A model generated the notes under the pieces. That model was not told where the DNA came from, did no database searches, and worked only from the letters and a program-made list of their open reading frames with translations. The position numbers were made by a program, and so were the translations under genes. 64,000 bases of DNA. It comes from Pseudomonas poae. Its GTDB lineage: Bacteria > Pseudomonadota > Gammaproteobacteria > Pseudomonadales > Pseudomonadaceae. Positions within the stretch are counted from its first letter, which is position 1. Each line of letters opens with the position of its first letter. Location of the stretch: positions 1 through 64,000 of the forward strand of contig NZ_JYLI01000002.1 of the NCBI RefSeq assembly GCF_001439785.1. The letters are read 5' to 3'. Positions 48,009-57,800 of the stretch are shown in pieces.

Positions 48009-49475
48009 ATGAAATTCAAGGATCTTCGGGATTTCGTGCAGCAACTTGAGCAGCGCGGAGAGTTGAAACGTATCCAGATGCCGATTTCCCCGGTGCTGGA
48101 AATGACTGAGATTTGCGACCGCACCTTGCGCAGCAAGGGTCCGGCGCTGCTGTTCGAAAACCCGACCGGCTTTGATATTCCGGTGCTCGGCAACCTGTTC
48201 GGCACCCCCGAACGCGTGGCCTTTGGCATGGGCGCCGAGTCGGTCAGCGAGCTGCGCGAGATCGGCAAGCTGCTTGCCTTCCTCAAAGAGCCCGAACCGC
48301 CCAAGGGTTTGAAGGATGCCTGGTCGAAGCTGCCGATCTTTCGCAAGATCATTGCCATGGCGCCCAAGGTGGTCAAAGACGCGGTGTGCCAGGAAGTGGT
48401 CATCGAAGGCGATGATGTCGACCTGGCCATGCTTCCGGTGCAGACCTGCTGGCCTGGCGACGTCGGCCCGCTGATCACCTGGGGACTTACCGTCACCAAA
48501 GGTCCGAACAAGGATCGCCAGAACCTCGGCATTTACCGTCAGCAAGTGATCGGTCGCAACAAGGTGATCATGCGCTGGCTGAGCCACCGTGGCGGCGCCC
48601 TGGATTTCCGTGAGTGGTGCGAAAAGCATCCCGGCAAGCCGTTCCCGGTCTCCGTGGCGCTGGGCGCTGACCCTGCCACGATCCTCGGAGCCGTGACCCC
48701 GGTGCCGGACAGCCTCTCCGAATACGCCTTCGCCGGCCTGTTGCGCGGTAACCGTACTGAACTGGTGAAATGCCGTGGCAATGACCTGCAAGTGCCGGCC
48801 ACCGCCGAAATCATCCTCGAAGGCGTGATTCATCCGGGCGAAATGGCCGATGAAGGCCCTTACGGCGACCACACCGGCTACTACAACGAAGTCGACAGCT
48901 TCCCGGTGTTTACCGTGGAACGCATCACTCACCGGATCAAGCCGATCTATCACAGCACCTACACCGGGCGACCGCCGGATGAGCCCGCCATTCTGGGCGT
49001 GGCGCTCAACGAAGTGTTCGTGCCGATCCTGCAAAAGCAGTTCCCGGAAATCACCGACTTTTACCTGCCGCCGGAAGGCTGCTCGTATCGCATGGCCATC
49101 GTGACCATGAAGAAGTCGTACCCGGGGCATGCCAAGCGGGTAATGCTGGGTGTGTGGTCGTTTTTGCGACAGTTCATGTACACCAAGTTCGTTATCGTCA
49201 CCGACGACGACATCAATGCCCGCGACTGGAATGACGTGATCTGGGCCATCACCACGCGCATGGACCCCAAGCGCGACACGGTGATGATCGATAACACGCC
49301 GATCGACTACCTCGATTTCGCCTCGCCGGTGTCGGGCCTGGGCTCGAAAATGGGCCTGGATGCCACGCATAAATGGCCGGGCGAAACCACTCGCGAGTGG
49401 GGCAGGGTGATAGTCAAGGATGAAGCCGTCACGGCACGTGTCGATGCGATCTGGAAAGAATTGGGAATAGATTGA
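48009..49475 (+). CDS. ubiD: UbiD, 4-hydroxy-3-polyprenylbenzoate decarboxylase
   Basis: A 488-residue prenylated-FMN-dependent decarboxylase of ubiquinone synthesis. It has the N-terminal [18 protein letters not shown], the cofactor region around [17 protein letters not shown] and [11 protein letters not shown], and the conserved [12 protein letters not shown]. The start at 48009 fits the family. It overlaps the flavin-reductase gene by one base. UbiX, which makes the cofactor, is not in this window. Confidence 0.96.
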   Translation: MKFKDLRDFVQQLEQRGELKRIQMPISPVLEMTEICDRTLRSKGPALLFENPTGFDIPVLGNLFGTPERVAFGMGAESVSELREIGKLLAFLKEPEPPKGLKDAWSKLPIFRKIIAMAPKVVKDAVCQEVVIEGDDVDLAMLPVQTCWPGDVGPLITWGLTVTKGPNKDRQNLGIYRQQVIGRNKVIMRWLSHRGGALDFREWCEKHPGKPFPVSVALGADPATILGAVTPVPDSLSEYAFAGLLRGNRTELVKCRGNDLQVPATAEIILEGVIHPGEMADEGPYGDHTGYYNEVDSFPVFTVERITHRIKPIYHSTYTGRPPDEPAILGVALNEVFVPILQKQFPEITDFYLPPEGCSYRMAIVTMKKSYPGHAKRVMLGVWSFLRQFMYTKFVIVTDDDINARDWNDVIWAITTRMDPKRDTVMIDNTPIDYLDFASPVSGLGSKMGLDATHKWPGETTREWGRVIVKDEAVTARVDAIWKELGID

Positions 49476-50446
49476 TGCGTGTAACCCTGCAACCTTCCGG
49501 CGCTGTACTGGAGCTTGACCCTGGCGAGCGAATCCTCGAAGGCGCACGCCGCCTGGGCTACGAGTGCCCCCAGGCGTGTCGTAATGGCGTGTGCCACGTG
49601 TGCGTGGCGCTGCTGGTAGAGGGGCGGGTGCAGCAAAATGGCGAGGTGCTCGACCATGGCGAGTTCTACACCTGCATCGCCGAGCCGCTGGAAGATTGCA
49701 TCGTGTTGTGGGATGGCGTGCTGGCGCCGGGAGAGTTGCCGTTGCGCAAGTTGGCGTGCCAATTGAGTGAATGCGTCGAGGTCGGTGGCGATGTATGGCG
49801 CGTGCGCCTGCTGGCACCGGCCGGCAAGGCGGTGCGTTACCACGCCGGGCAGTACCTGATGATCGAGCGGGACAATGGCGAGAAAAAGTCGGCGTTTTCA
49901 CTGGCGTCGGCGCCCCACGCAGGGCGTGAGCTGGAACTTCACGTGCTGGTGCGCGAGGACAGCGCGCGTGACTTGCTCGCGCAATTGCAGCGTGACCGGA
50001 TGGCCCGCATCGAGTTGCCGTTTGGTGACACGCACCTGGCCGAGCTGCCGGATGGGCCGCTGGTACTGATCGCCGCCGGTACTGGCATGGCGCAGATGCA
50101 CAGCCTGATCGAGCATTGCCGTGCGTCGGGTTTCAAACACCCGGTGCACCTGTACTGGGGTGTGCGTCGCCCGGAAGATTTCTACGAAATCGAACACTGG
50201 GACCAGTGGCTGCAATTGCCCAACCTGTTCCTGCACAAGGTGGTCAGTGACCTGTGCGGCTGGGAAGGGCGCTGCGGACTGCTGCATGAAGCCGTGTGCG
50301 AAGACATCACCGATCTTACAGCGGTGCATGTGTACGCCAGCGGTTCACCCGCCATGATCTACGGCACCCTCGATGCGCTGGTCGAAGCTGGCATGGATGC
50401 CCATCAGATGCGCGCCGACGTGTTTGCCTACGCGCCACGGCCCTGA
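49475..50446 (+). CDS. 2Fe-2S ferredoxin-NAD(P)H reductase, paired with UbiD
   Basis: A 323-residue reductase. The N-terminal plant-type ferredoxin domain (1-95) carries the cluster cysteines in ACRNGVCHVC and TCIAEPL. The following FNR-like domain has AGQYLMIER (FAD), FSLASAPHAG and LIAAGTGMAQMHSLIEH (NAD(P)H). Related to CDP-6-deoxy-delta-3,4-glucoseen reductases and to Fre, which sits next to ubiD in E. coli. It may supply reduced flavin for the UbiX/UbiD system. Start ATG shares a base with the ubiD stop. Confidence 0.85.
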   Translation: MRVTLQPSGAVLELDPGERILEGARRLGYECPQACRNGVCHVCVALLVEGRVQQNGEVLDHGEFYTCIAEPLEDCIVLWDGVLAPGELPLRKLACQLSECVEVGGDVWRVRLLAPAGKAVRYHAGQYLMIERDNGEKKSAFSLASAPHAGRELELHVLVREDSARDLLAQLQRDRMARIELPFGDTHLAELPDGPLVLIAAGTGMAQMHSLIEHCRASGFKHPVHLYWGVRRPEDFYEIEHWDQWLQLPNLFLHKVVSDLCGWEGRCGLLHEAVCEDITDLTAVHVYASGSPAMIYGTLDALVEAGMDAHQMRADVFAYAPRP

Positions 50447-50479
50447 AGTGATGCACGGGCTCTGTGGGAGTTGCTTCGC

Positions 50480-50962
50480 CTAGAATCGCACGCCTGTGGT
50501 CACCATCACCGCATTGAGCCCCAGCAACACCACCTCCGCCGCCACGGGCCCGTAATACGTGCCCACCGACGGGATGACCACCGGCGCCACGCCAAGCCGA
50601 TTCAGCGGGATCTTGTCGCGGTATTTGCCGCGATAGCCCTGAATCGCACCGCCCGTGATCTTCAAGTACACCGGATAATCCGTCATGTCATAGCGCTGAC
50701 CCGCATAGGCGTAGTACGAGCGCTGGCCGAACGAGTTGCGAAACGTCGCCCCGCCATACACAAAACCTGAAGCCTCATTGCGTTCCAGGCCGATCAGGTT
50801 CTGTTTGTTGTTGTGGTCAGGGTCGGGCGAAAAGTGCCGGGTGTACACGCTGGTTTGCGCATACCAGAAGCCTTTGTCGTCTTCGGCCGGTGGCACTTCT
50901 GCGGCGAAAGCGGTGGTGGTCTGGGCCAGGAACAGCAGGCCGGGCAGTCGGATCTTTTTCAT
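50480..50962 (-). CDS. putative outer-membrane or periplasmic protein
   Basis: A 160-residue protein with a signal peptide (1-21, ending TAFAA) and a stretch of alternating hydrophobic residues rich in Gly, Tyr and Phe (GFVYGGATFRNSFGQRSYYAYAG), ending in RF. This suggests a small beta barrel. Pseudomonad annotation often labels it a glycerol-3-phosphate transporter because glpT is close, but it has no such membrane pattern. Start MKKIRLPGLL at 50962. Confidence 0.6.
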   Translation of the reverse strand: MKKIRLPGLLFLAQTTTAFAAEVPPAEDDKGFWYAQTSVYTRHFSPDPDHNNKQNLIGLERNEASGFVYGGATFRNSFGQRSYYAYAGQRYDMTDYPVYLKITGGAIQGYRGKYRDKIPLNRLGVAPVVIPSVGTYYGPVAAEVVLLGLNAVMVTTGVRF

Positions 50963-51183
50963 GGGGGCGACCTCGGTAGTCGGTGTAAGGAGCGGACGAC
51001 GGGCCGTAACGTGTGGGCCATTCTGGCGCCAGGGCGCGTTACAAGGCTGAACCGGGGCTGAAAGTACTGGAAGTGCCGGGCCCAATCCTGACCAAAGGTG
51101 GGCGGTGCGCTTACAGCGTTGCGTTTTATTGCGGTAAAGTCCCTCACAACGGGTAATACACAGGAGGCGCACCGCTTTTCGCC

Positions 51184-51837
51184 ATGACCGCCATAGAAAC
51201 CGATCTTCTGCAATTGGCTTACCCTCCGCGACTCGATCTGGGGCCGCAACTCACTCATGAACAACTGATGAGCTCGATGCAGGCCACCATGGCGCGGCAC
51301 AAGGGTGGGCCTGTGTGGCTGTTTGCTTACGGTTCATTGATCTGGCGCCCCGAATGTTCGTCGACCGAGCGCGTGCGGGCACGCGTGCATGGCTATCATC
51401 GCGGGCTGTACCTGTGGTCCCACGAGCACCGGGGTACGCCGGAGTTGCCGGGTCTGGTATTCGGGCTCGATCGCGGTGGTTCGTGCAGCGGGTTTGCCTA
51501 TCGCTTGCCGGAAGATCAACTGGAGGCATCGCTTTATGCCTTGTGGCAGCGCGAGATGCCTTATCCCTCCTACAAGCCGCACTGGCTCAGCTGCCGTCTG
51601 GAGGATGGCAGTCAGGTTCAGGCGCTGGGATTTGTATTGGAGCGGCATTTGCCCAGCTACGCCGGCAACCTGCCCGATATCGTGCTCAACCATGTGTTGC
51701 AAAGCGCTTGCGGGCGTTACGGTACCACTCGCGATTATGTCGAGCAGACCGTCAACGCCCTGCGCAGCCACGCCATGCCAGATAAAAACCTGGAGGCGCG
51801 GCTCAAGCGTTGTATCAAGGATTGCGCGGCGGATTAA
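51184..51837 (+). CDS. chaC: ChaC-like gamma-glutamylcyclotransferase
   Basis: A 217-residue protein of the ChaC family that degrades glutathione to 5-oxoproline and Cys-Gly. The gamma-glutamyl-binding YGSLIW is seen in [11 protein letters not shown], and the catalytic Glu is likely in LWQREM. Length is typical. It overlaps glpT by a few bases at the ends, convergent. Confidence 0.88.
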   Translation: MTAIETDLLQLAYPPRLDLGPQLTHEQLMSSMQATMARHKGGPVWLFAYGSLIWRPECSSTERVRARVHGYHRGLYLWSHEHRGTPELPGLVFGLDRGGSCSGFAYRLPEDQLEASLYALWQREMPYPSYKPHWLSCRLEDGSQVQALGFVLERHLPSYAGNLPDIVLNHVLQSACGRYGTTRDYVEQTVNALRSHAMPDKNLEARLKRCIKDCAAD

Positions 51838-53171
51838 CGCGCCGAGCTGACACTGTTGGTATGCCACAGGGTCGGGATCAGGAATGCAATCGCCAGCAGG
51901 CACGCGCCTATCAGCAACACAAAACCACCGTCCCAGCCGAAATGGTCAACGGTGTAGCCCATGGCCGCACTTGCTGCGACCGAACCACCCAGATAACCGA
52001 ACAGACCCGTGAAGCCCGCAGCAGTACCGGCGGCTTTTTTCGGAGCCAGTTCCAGCGCCTGCAGGCCGATCAGCATCACCGGGCCGTAGATCAGGAAGCC
52101 GATCGACACCAGGGCGATCATGTCGACAGTCGGGTTGCCCGGCGGGTTGAGCCAGTACACCAGGGTCGCCACGGTCACCAGGGCCATGAACACAATGCCG
52201 GTCAGGCCACGGTTGCCACGGAAGATCTTGTCCGACATCCAGCCGCACAGCAGCGTGCCCGGAATACCCGCCCATTCGTAGAAGAAGTAGGCCCACGACG
52301 ACTTGTCGACGGTAAAGTGCTTGGCTTCCTTGAGGTACGTCGGCGCCCAATCCAGCACGCCGTAGCGCAGCAGGTAGACGAAGACGTTGGCGAATGCGAT
52401 GTACCACAGCATTTTGTTGCGCAGCACATACTTGACGAAGATTTCCTTGGCGCTGAATTCTTCTTCGTGGCTCGCATCGTAGCCTTCCGGGTAATCGTTC
52501 TTGTATTGCTCAATGGGCGGCAGGCCCACCGATTGCGGGGTGTCACGCATGGTGATGAAGGCAAACGCCGCCACCAGCAATGCCACGGTCGCCGGCACGT
52601 AGAAGGCCGCATGCCAGTCGTTGAACCAGGCCATGCCCAGCAGGAACAGCGGACCGATCAGGCCGCCGCCGACGTTGTGCGCCACGTTCCACACCGACAC
52701 CACGCCGCCGCGTTCCTTCTGCGACCACCAATGCACCATGGTTCGCCCGCTTGGCGGCCAGCCCATGCCCTGGGCCCAGCCATTGATGAACAGCAGGATG
52801 AACATCATGGTCACGCTGGATGTGGCCCAGGGTGCGAAACCGAAGATGAACATTACACCCGCCGATACCAACAGGCCGAAGGGCAGGAAGTAGCGCGGGT
52901 TGGAGCGGTCGGATACCAGGCCCATGAGGAACTTGGACAGGCCGTAGGCAATCGCGATCGCCGACATCGCCAGGCCCAACTGACCACGGGTATAACCCTC
53001 GTCGATCAGGTAGGGCATGGCCAGGGAGAAGTTTTTGCGCAGCAGGTAGTAGCCGGCGTAACCGATGAAAATGCCGGCGAAGATCTGCCAGCGCAGCCGT
53101 CGGTAGGTACTGTCGATTTTTTCTTCAGGCAGGGGCGCCTGGTGCGCGGCAGGACGAAAGAAAGCAAACAT
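51834..53171 (-). CDS. glpT: glycerol-3-phosphate transporter GlpT
   Basis: A 445-residue MFS antiporter exchanging glycerol-3-phosphate for phosphate, also the entry route for fosfomycin. It shows 12 membrane helices; [20 protein letters not shown] holds the substrate Arg/Lys region. A GlpR-like operator lies before it. No glpK/glpD neighbours are within the window. Confidence 0.93.
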   Translation of the reverse strand: MFAFFRPAAHQAPLPEEKIDSTYRRLRWQIFAGIFIGYAGYYLLRKNFSLAMPYLIDEGYTRGQLGLAMSAIAIAYGLSKFLMGLVSDRSNPRYFLPFGLLVSAGVMFIFGFAPWATSSVTMMFILLFINGWAQGMGWPPSGRTMVHWWSQKERGGVVSVWNVAHNVGGGLIGPLFLLGMAWFNDWHAAFYVPATVALLVAAFAFITMRDTPQSVGLPPIEQYKNDYPEGYDASHEEEFSAKEIFVKYVLRNKMLWYIAFANVFVYLLRYGVLDWAPTYLKEAKHFTVDKSSWAYFFYEWAGIPGTLLCGWMSDKIFRGNRGLTGIVFMALVTVATLVYWLNPPGNPTVDMIALVSIGFLIYGPVMLIGLQALELAPKKAAGTAAGFTGLFGYLGGSVAASAAMGYTVDHFGWDGGFVLLIGACLLAIAFLIPTLWHTNSVSSAR

Positions 53172-53219
53172 TCAAGGGCTCCAGATTTCTTGTTTTGACT
53201 GCGGATGCGAATGTTACAG

Positions 53220-53233
53220 TTTCGTTACCGAAA
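53220..53233. promoter_or_regulatory. GlpR-like operator before glpT
   Basis: TTTCG-TTAC-CGAAA is a perfect five-base inverted repeat with the TTCG/CGAA half-sites of DeoR-type GlpR repressors, 49 bases before the glpT start. Sequence-only inference. Confidence 0.4.
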
Positions 53234-53383
53234 ATAGCATCGCCTCTTATTGGCAAACACAAGAAATCCGAACATGTCGCACAGGGATAAGTGTGAGTCG
53301 TGATTACGCGTTAGGGCACACCGTCGATCCAACTATGGGAGGGAGCGGGGGGCCCCTTCCACAGTGATTGCCTTTCACCTCCG

Positions 53384-54361
53384 TCAGCGAGTCTGGACGA
53401 CGACTTTGCCGACGGCCTTGCGCTGCCCCAGGTCGTTGATCGCCTGGGCCGCCTGGTCCAGTGGGTACATTTTCGACACCAGCGGTTTCAACCTGCCTTC
53501 GCCATACCAGGTGAATAACTGCTGAAAGTTTGCCGCATTGTCCTGGGGCTGACGCTGGGCGAACGAGCCCCAAAATACGCCGACCACCGCCGCACCCTTG
53601 AGCAATGCCAGATTCACCGGCAGTTCGGGGATGCGTCCGCTGGCAAACCCCACCACCAGCAACCGGCCGTTCCAGGCAATGGCGCGGATGGCCTGGTCAA
53701 ACAGGTCGCCGCCCACCGGGTCGTAGATCACATCGGCGCCGTTGCCGTCGGTCAGGCGCTTGACCTCGTCCTTGAGGCTGGCGTCGCTGTAGTTGATCAG
53801 TTCATCGGCGCCGGCCGCCTTGGCCACGGCGAGTTTGTCGGCGCTGCTGGCGGCGGCGATCACCCGCGCGCCCATGGCCTTGCCGATTTCTACGGCGGCC
53901 AGGCCCACACCCCCGGAAGCGCCGAGTACCAGCAGGGTCTCGCCAGGTTGCAGGTTGGCCCGTTGCTTGAGTGCGTGCATCGAAGTGCCGTAGGTCATGC
54001 TGAAGGCGGCGGCGATGTTGAAGTCCATGCTCGGCGGGATCGGCAGCACGTTGTAGCCAGGCACGGCGACCTGTTCGGCAAAGCTGCCCCAGCCGGTCAG
54101 TGCCATCACGCGATCGCCGACTTTAAGATGGCTGACTTTTTCGCCGACTGCGCTGACCACCCCCGCCGCTTCGCCACCCGGTGAAAACGGGAAGGGCGGC
54201 TTGAACTGGTACTTGCCCTCGATAATAAGCGTGTCCGGGAAATTCACCCCGGCCGCGTGCACGTCCAGCAGCACTTCGTTCTTTTTGAACGCCGGGCTTT
54301 CGATCTCTTCCAGCACCAGGGTTTCGGCGGGGCCGAAGGCTTTGCACAGCACAGCTTTCAT
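53384..54361 (-). CDS. zinc-independent quinone oxidoreductase (QOR/MDR)
   Basis: A 325-residue NAD(P)H quinone oxidoreductase of the MDR superfamily. The GroES-like domain (1-120) has MKAVLCKAFGPAE and FSPGGEAAGVVSAVGEKV; the Rossmann motif is LGASGGVGLAAVEIGKAMG. No structural zinc cysteines are seen. Start MKAVLCK at 54361. Substrate unknown. A degenerate REP-like sequence (TATGGGAGGGAGCGGGG) lies after it near 53333. Confidence 0.85.
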   Translation of the reverse strand: MKAVLCKAFGPAETLVLEEIESPAFKKNEVLLDVHAAGVNFPDTLIIEGKYQFKPPFPFSPGGEAAGVVSAVGEKVSHLKVGDRVMALTGWGSFAEQVAVPGYNVLPIPPSMDFNIAAAFSMTYGTSMHALKQRANLQPGETLLVLGASGGVGLAAVEIGKAMGARVIAAASSADKLAVAKAAGADELINYSDASLKDEVKRLTDGNGADVIYDPVGGDLFDQAIRAIAWNGRLLVVGFASGRIPELPVNLALLKGAAVVGVFWGSFAQRQPQDNAANFQQLFTWYGEGRLKPLVSKMYPLDQAAQAINDLGQRKAVGKVVVQTR

Positions 54362-54511
54362 CGGACTATTCCTTTTGGCGTCTTGGCCGATAAGTGTAGG
54401 AGGGAACGCCCGCGGGTCAACGAGCATGCCCGGGCCTGATGAGTCGCCATAAGCTTGTGCTCTGCCTTGCTGGCGTTATGCTGCTTGGCAACCGAATGTG
54501 AGGAATGAATT

Positions 54512-54919
54512 GTGAAAGCGTGGACCCTGTTGATGCTGGCTCTGATCTTGCCGATGGCGGCTCAGGCCGAAGAAGCCAAGGAAGGTGAGGCGCCGAAGGT
54601 CAATTATATCAGCCTGACCCCGCCGTTCGTGGGCAACTATGGCCTGGATGGCACGGCGAAACTCAAAGTGTTCAAAGCCGATATCGCCCTGCGCGTCACC
54701 GGTACCGAAGCGGCTGCGGCGGTCAAGGCCAATGACCCGCTGATCCGTAACCAGCTGGTGGCGCTGTTTACCCAACAGACCAGCGAAGCCATGAGCACCG
54801 TCGAAGGCAAAGAAAAACTGCGTCAGGAAGCCCTGAAGCAAACCCAGCAGGTCATGAGCGATGAGACCGGCAAGCCGATGGTGGAAGACCTGTTGTTCAA
54901 CAACCTGATCATTCAGTAA
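54512..54919 (+). CDS. FliL-like flagellar basal body-associated protein
   Basis: A 135-residue secreted protein with a signal peptide (1-19, ending MAAQA-EE) and a FliL-type C-terminal domain (YISLTPPFVGNYGL, LKVFKADIALRV, LRQEALKQTQQVM). Start is GTG at 54512. It is away from any flagellar cluster and likely not a structural flagellar protein. Corresponds to PA5233, from memory. Its 3' end overlaps the convergent acyltransferase gene. Confidence 0.75.
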   Translation: MKAWTLLMLALILPMAAQAEEAKEGEAPKVNYISLTPPFVGNYGLDGTAKLKVFKADIALRVTGTEAAAAVKANDPLIRNQLVALFTQQTSEAMSTVEGKEKLRQEALKQTQQVMSDETGKPMVEDLLFNNLIIQ

Positions 54920-56900
54920 CCGGCGACACCTCCCATATCTTCAGCAAGGCTGCGGTAAAAGCGGGCTCCAGTACCCGGTTGCCATGGCCACTGAGGTGGT
55001 TGGAGTCAAAGAACAGCGGTTTGGCGTTGTCGTCGTAGGCCGAGCAGGTGGGGCCGGCGCATAACAGCGGCAACGGATCCCAGGTATGCAAGGCCGGATA
55101 ACGCGCCTCCAGTTGTTGCAACAATTGCATCTGCGGCGCGCGCAGCCGCTCAAGCTGATCGCGCGCCATTGTCAGTCCCGGCGCACACACCGGATTCATG
55201 CGGTTGAACCAGTCAGAGCAACGATTGGGCGCCGCCTTGAACACAGGTTTGGGGGCGTCGATCAGGATGTTGAGTTGTGCCGCCTGCAGGCGTTTCAACA
55301 ATCGCTCGGCATCGGTTCGCGCCGCTTCCATGTTCTCGTCAGTCAGCTCTTTCAGTGCCTCCTCTATCACTGCCGATTCACCTTTGCGCCACGGGCGGTC
55401 GGTGAGTTCGGGCATGCGCAGGGAGGCCAGGAACACCACATCACCCGGCTTGGCGCGGGCCTTGATCTGCTTGAGCTGGGCTTCGCGCGATGCGGCGCAG
55501 CGCGCAGGGTCCGGCCCGATCAGGCTGGCGACAGCGCAACCCCCCTGTTCATACTCCACCACCGTCACCCCGAGCTTGAGTGAGACCAGCTTCAACAGGG
55601 TGCGGTAGGCCGCCGTATGCGAGTCTCCCATCACGAACAGCTGCCGTTCCCGCAGACGCGGGTCATCGAGGGTTTCAAAGTCTTCCTGTGGATAATGTTT
55701 GTAGGCATACCAGGTGTAACTGTCGCGGGTCTGGCTGAGTGACAGGGTCGATGCATTCGTCGACACCCACTGCGCCCCCAGCCAAAGCAGCCCGGTGACG
55801 CCCGCGACACTGGCAATCGCACGCCATGCCTGGCGTTGCACCACAGAGCGGCCGGTGCGAATCGGCATCTCGATCCAGTGGTAGGACGCTGCCGCCAGCG
55901 CGAGTACCAATACCGGGTAAAGCAGTTGTACCGCAAGCAGCTCGAGTCCGGTGGTCCAGCGCAGGAACACCGCGACCGGCCAATGCCACAGGTACAGCGA
56001 ATACGACAGTCGACCGAGGTAGGTCACCACCCGGTTTTGCAGCAGGCGTTGCAGTGCACTGGGTGGTTGGTCGGCTTGCAGCACGATCCCTGCGAGCATC
56101 GAGAGCGCGCCCATAACGCTGACCACCGCCCAGGGGAACGGGAATCGGCCAGGGTTGGCGAACAGCAAGCCGACGATGACCAAACCCAGCCCTGCGGCCA
56201 GCATGGCAGGCGCCCATCGGTTGAAGCGCGGCGCCGTGCCGATGAGCTGGAACAGCAGCGCCCCCGAAGCCAGTTCCCAGAACCGCCCGGGCAGCAGGTA
56301 GAACGCCGACAGCGGCGCGGCATCGACCTGATAGGCGCCGACGATCAGCGAAGCAACGGCCATCAACGGCAGCACGGCCCAGGTGATCGCAGCGCTTTTG
56401 CGGTAGCGCAACCAGAGAAAGAACAATGCCGGAAAGATCACGTAGAACTGTTCTTCGACCCCCAGCGACCAGGTGTGCAGGTAAGGGTTGAGCTCGGCAG
56501 AGGGTGAGAAATAGGTGTCGGTATTCCAGGCCAGCACGAAGTTGCTCAAGCCAAAGAAGGCCGCGAGGCCTGTGCTGTCGATCAGTTCGCTGAGCCAGAA
56601 CTGTGGCATGAACATCGCCGACAGCATGAAACTCACAGAGAGTACCGCCAGCAACGCCGGCATGATGCGCAGCAGGCGGCGGCGGTAGAAGTCTTTCAGG
56701 TACGCGCCCAGGGGCAGGTCACGGTGCTCCCACAGGGATTGGCTGATCACGTAGCCGGAGATGACGAAGAACAGATCGACGCCGGTGAACCCGCCGGGCA
56801 GCAGGCCGAGAAAATCCAGATGGAAAATGATCACGCTGAGCACGGCGATGGCGCGCATGCCGTCGATAGCGGGCAAGTAGGCACGGGTAGAACGCGTCAC
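54909..56900 (-). CDS. second OafA-like acyltransferase (AT3-SGNH)
   Basis: A 663-residue membrane protein with the same two-domain plan as the one at 45967: AT3 domain (LPAIDGMRAIAVLSVIIFHL, DLFFVISGYVIS, HTWSLGVEEQFYVI) and SGNH C-terminus (FVMGDSHTAAYRTLLK, DSNHLSGHGNRVL). The GTG at 56900 follows AGGAAGGAAGA; an ATG at 56942 gives a 677-residue form. The two proteins are clearly related but not recent duplicates. Likely modifies a surface polysaccharide. Confidence 0.85.
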   Translation of the reverse strand: MTRSTRAYLPAIDGMRAIAVLSVIIFHLDFLGLLPGGFTGVDLFFVISGYVISQSLWEHRDLPLGAYLKDFYRRRLLRIMPALLAVLSVSFMLSAMFMPQFWLSELIDSTGLAAFFGLSNFVLAWNTDTYFSPSAELNPYLHTWSLGVEEQFYVIFPALFFLWLRYRKSAAITWAVLPLMAVASLIVGAYQVDAAPLSAFYLLPGRFWELASGALLFQLIGTAPRFNRWAPAMLAAGLGLVIVGLLFANPGRFPFPWAVVSVMGALSMLAGIVLQADQPPSALQRLLQNRVVTYLGRLSYSLYLWHWPVAVFLRWTTGLELLAVQLLYPVLVLALAAASYHWIEMPIRTGRSVVQRQAWRAIASVAGVTGLLWLGAQWVSTNASTLSLSQTRDSYTWYAYKHYPQEDFETLDDPRLRERQLFVMGDSHTAAYRTLLKLVSLKLGVTVVEYEQGGCAVASLIGPDPARCAASREAQLKQIKARAKPGDVVFLASLRMPELTDRPWRKGESAVIEEALKELTDENMEAARTDAERLLKRLQAAQLNILIDAPKPVFKAAPNRCSDWFNRMNPVCAPGLTMARDQLERLRAPQMQLLQQLEARYPALHTWDPLPLLCAGPTCSAYDDNAKPLFFDSNHLSGHGNRVLEPAFTAALLKIWEVSPVTE

Positions 56901-57002
56901 GGAATCTTCCTTCCTGGATAACGGGGTCGACGATTTTGCCAAACCCTGTTGCCCGCCGCGACTAGCCGTTCGGACAGGTATGCATCCAGGTATTTCGGGC
57001 GC

Positions 57003-57452
57003 TCAGCGTAGCGCCAACACGGCCGCCCATTGCTCGGCCGTGACCGGCATCACCGACAAACGGCTGCCTTTTTGCACCAGCGGCAACTCGGCGAGCGCGG
57101 CTTGCTGCTTCAGGTAACCCAGGCCCAGTACGTTGGGAAACGTCTGCACATGCGCCACATTGATCGCGCTCCACGGATTTTTGTCGGCGCTGGCTTTGGC
57201 ATCGAAGTAGTGGCTTTCTGGCTCCAGTGCGGTCGGATCCGGGTAGGCGGCCCTGACGATGTTGCCGATGCCGGCGATGCCGGGTTCGGGGCAACTGGAG
57301 TGGTAAAAAAAGAATTCATCGCCCACGGCCATGGCGCGCAGAAAGTTGCGCGCCTGATAGTTGCGCACCCCGTCCCAGCGGGCTTCGCCGAGTTTTTGCA
57401 GGCCATCGATGGAGAGTTCGTCGGGCTCGGATTTCATCAGCCAGTAGGCCAT
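57003..57452 (-). CDS. EVE domain protein
   Basis: A 149-residue EVE (PUA-like) protein: MAYWLMKSEPDELSIDGLQ, WDGVRNYQARNFLR and EFFFYHSS. Members bind modified bases; some sit beside restriction genes but this one lies in the core genome. Start at 57452. Its neighbour on the left is the acyltransferase, same strand, but 100 bases away. Confidence 0.9.
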   Translation of the reverse strand: MAYWLMKSEPDELSIDGLQKLGEARWDGVRNYQARNFLRAMAVGDEFFFYHSSCPEPGIAGIGNIVRAAYPDPTALEPESHYFDAKASADKNPWSAINVAHVQTFPNVLGLGYLKQQAALAELPLVQKGSRLSVMPVTAEQWAAVLALR

Positions 57453-57646
57453 TGTCGGGTTCCTGAAGAAGGTGTGGGGTGAGCTGTCGGGCAATTCCGT
57501 GACAAACCGACAGTCGGTTGGCGCCAAGGTTTGCGTGTTGGTTCACGTTACCGCAGAATGCCGGCTTTTAAGCTTGACGCAGCTGCAACGGACTACTTTG
57601 GAACGTTGTTGTCATCGTGTACGAGATGCCTGAAGGGGGGCAATCG

Positions 57647-57793
57647 ATGCAACGTAAACCGGATTTACTATGGATTTTGGTGATTTTATTTGGTCTGGGT
57701 GTCGTGACCACCGGGTATGCGCAAAGCTTGTGGACGAACAAGACTGATGCGCCGGCTCAACTCTCTCCCGTGCAGCAACAGTACAAGCGTTAA
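57647..57793 (+). CDS. small single-pass membrane protein
   Basis: A 48-residue protein: MQRKPDLLWILVILFGLGVV, a hydrophobic helix at about 8-26, then a Gly/Thr and polar tail. GAAGGGGGG is upstream as a ribosome site. I do not recognise a function. It converges on ygfA. Short conserved genes of this kind occur near zapA in pseudomonads. Confidence 0.6.
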   Translation: MQRKPDLLWILVILFGLGVVTTGYAQSLWTNKTDAPAQLSPVQQQYKR

Positions 57794-57800
57794 TCCTGCT

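Noticed and set aside
48006..49901. 631-codon frame antisense to ubiD
   Set aside because: ubiD on the plus strand is well supported; the antisense frame has no motif.
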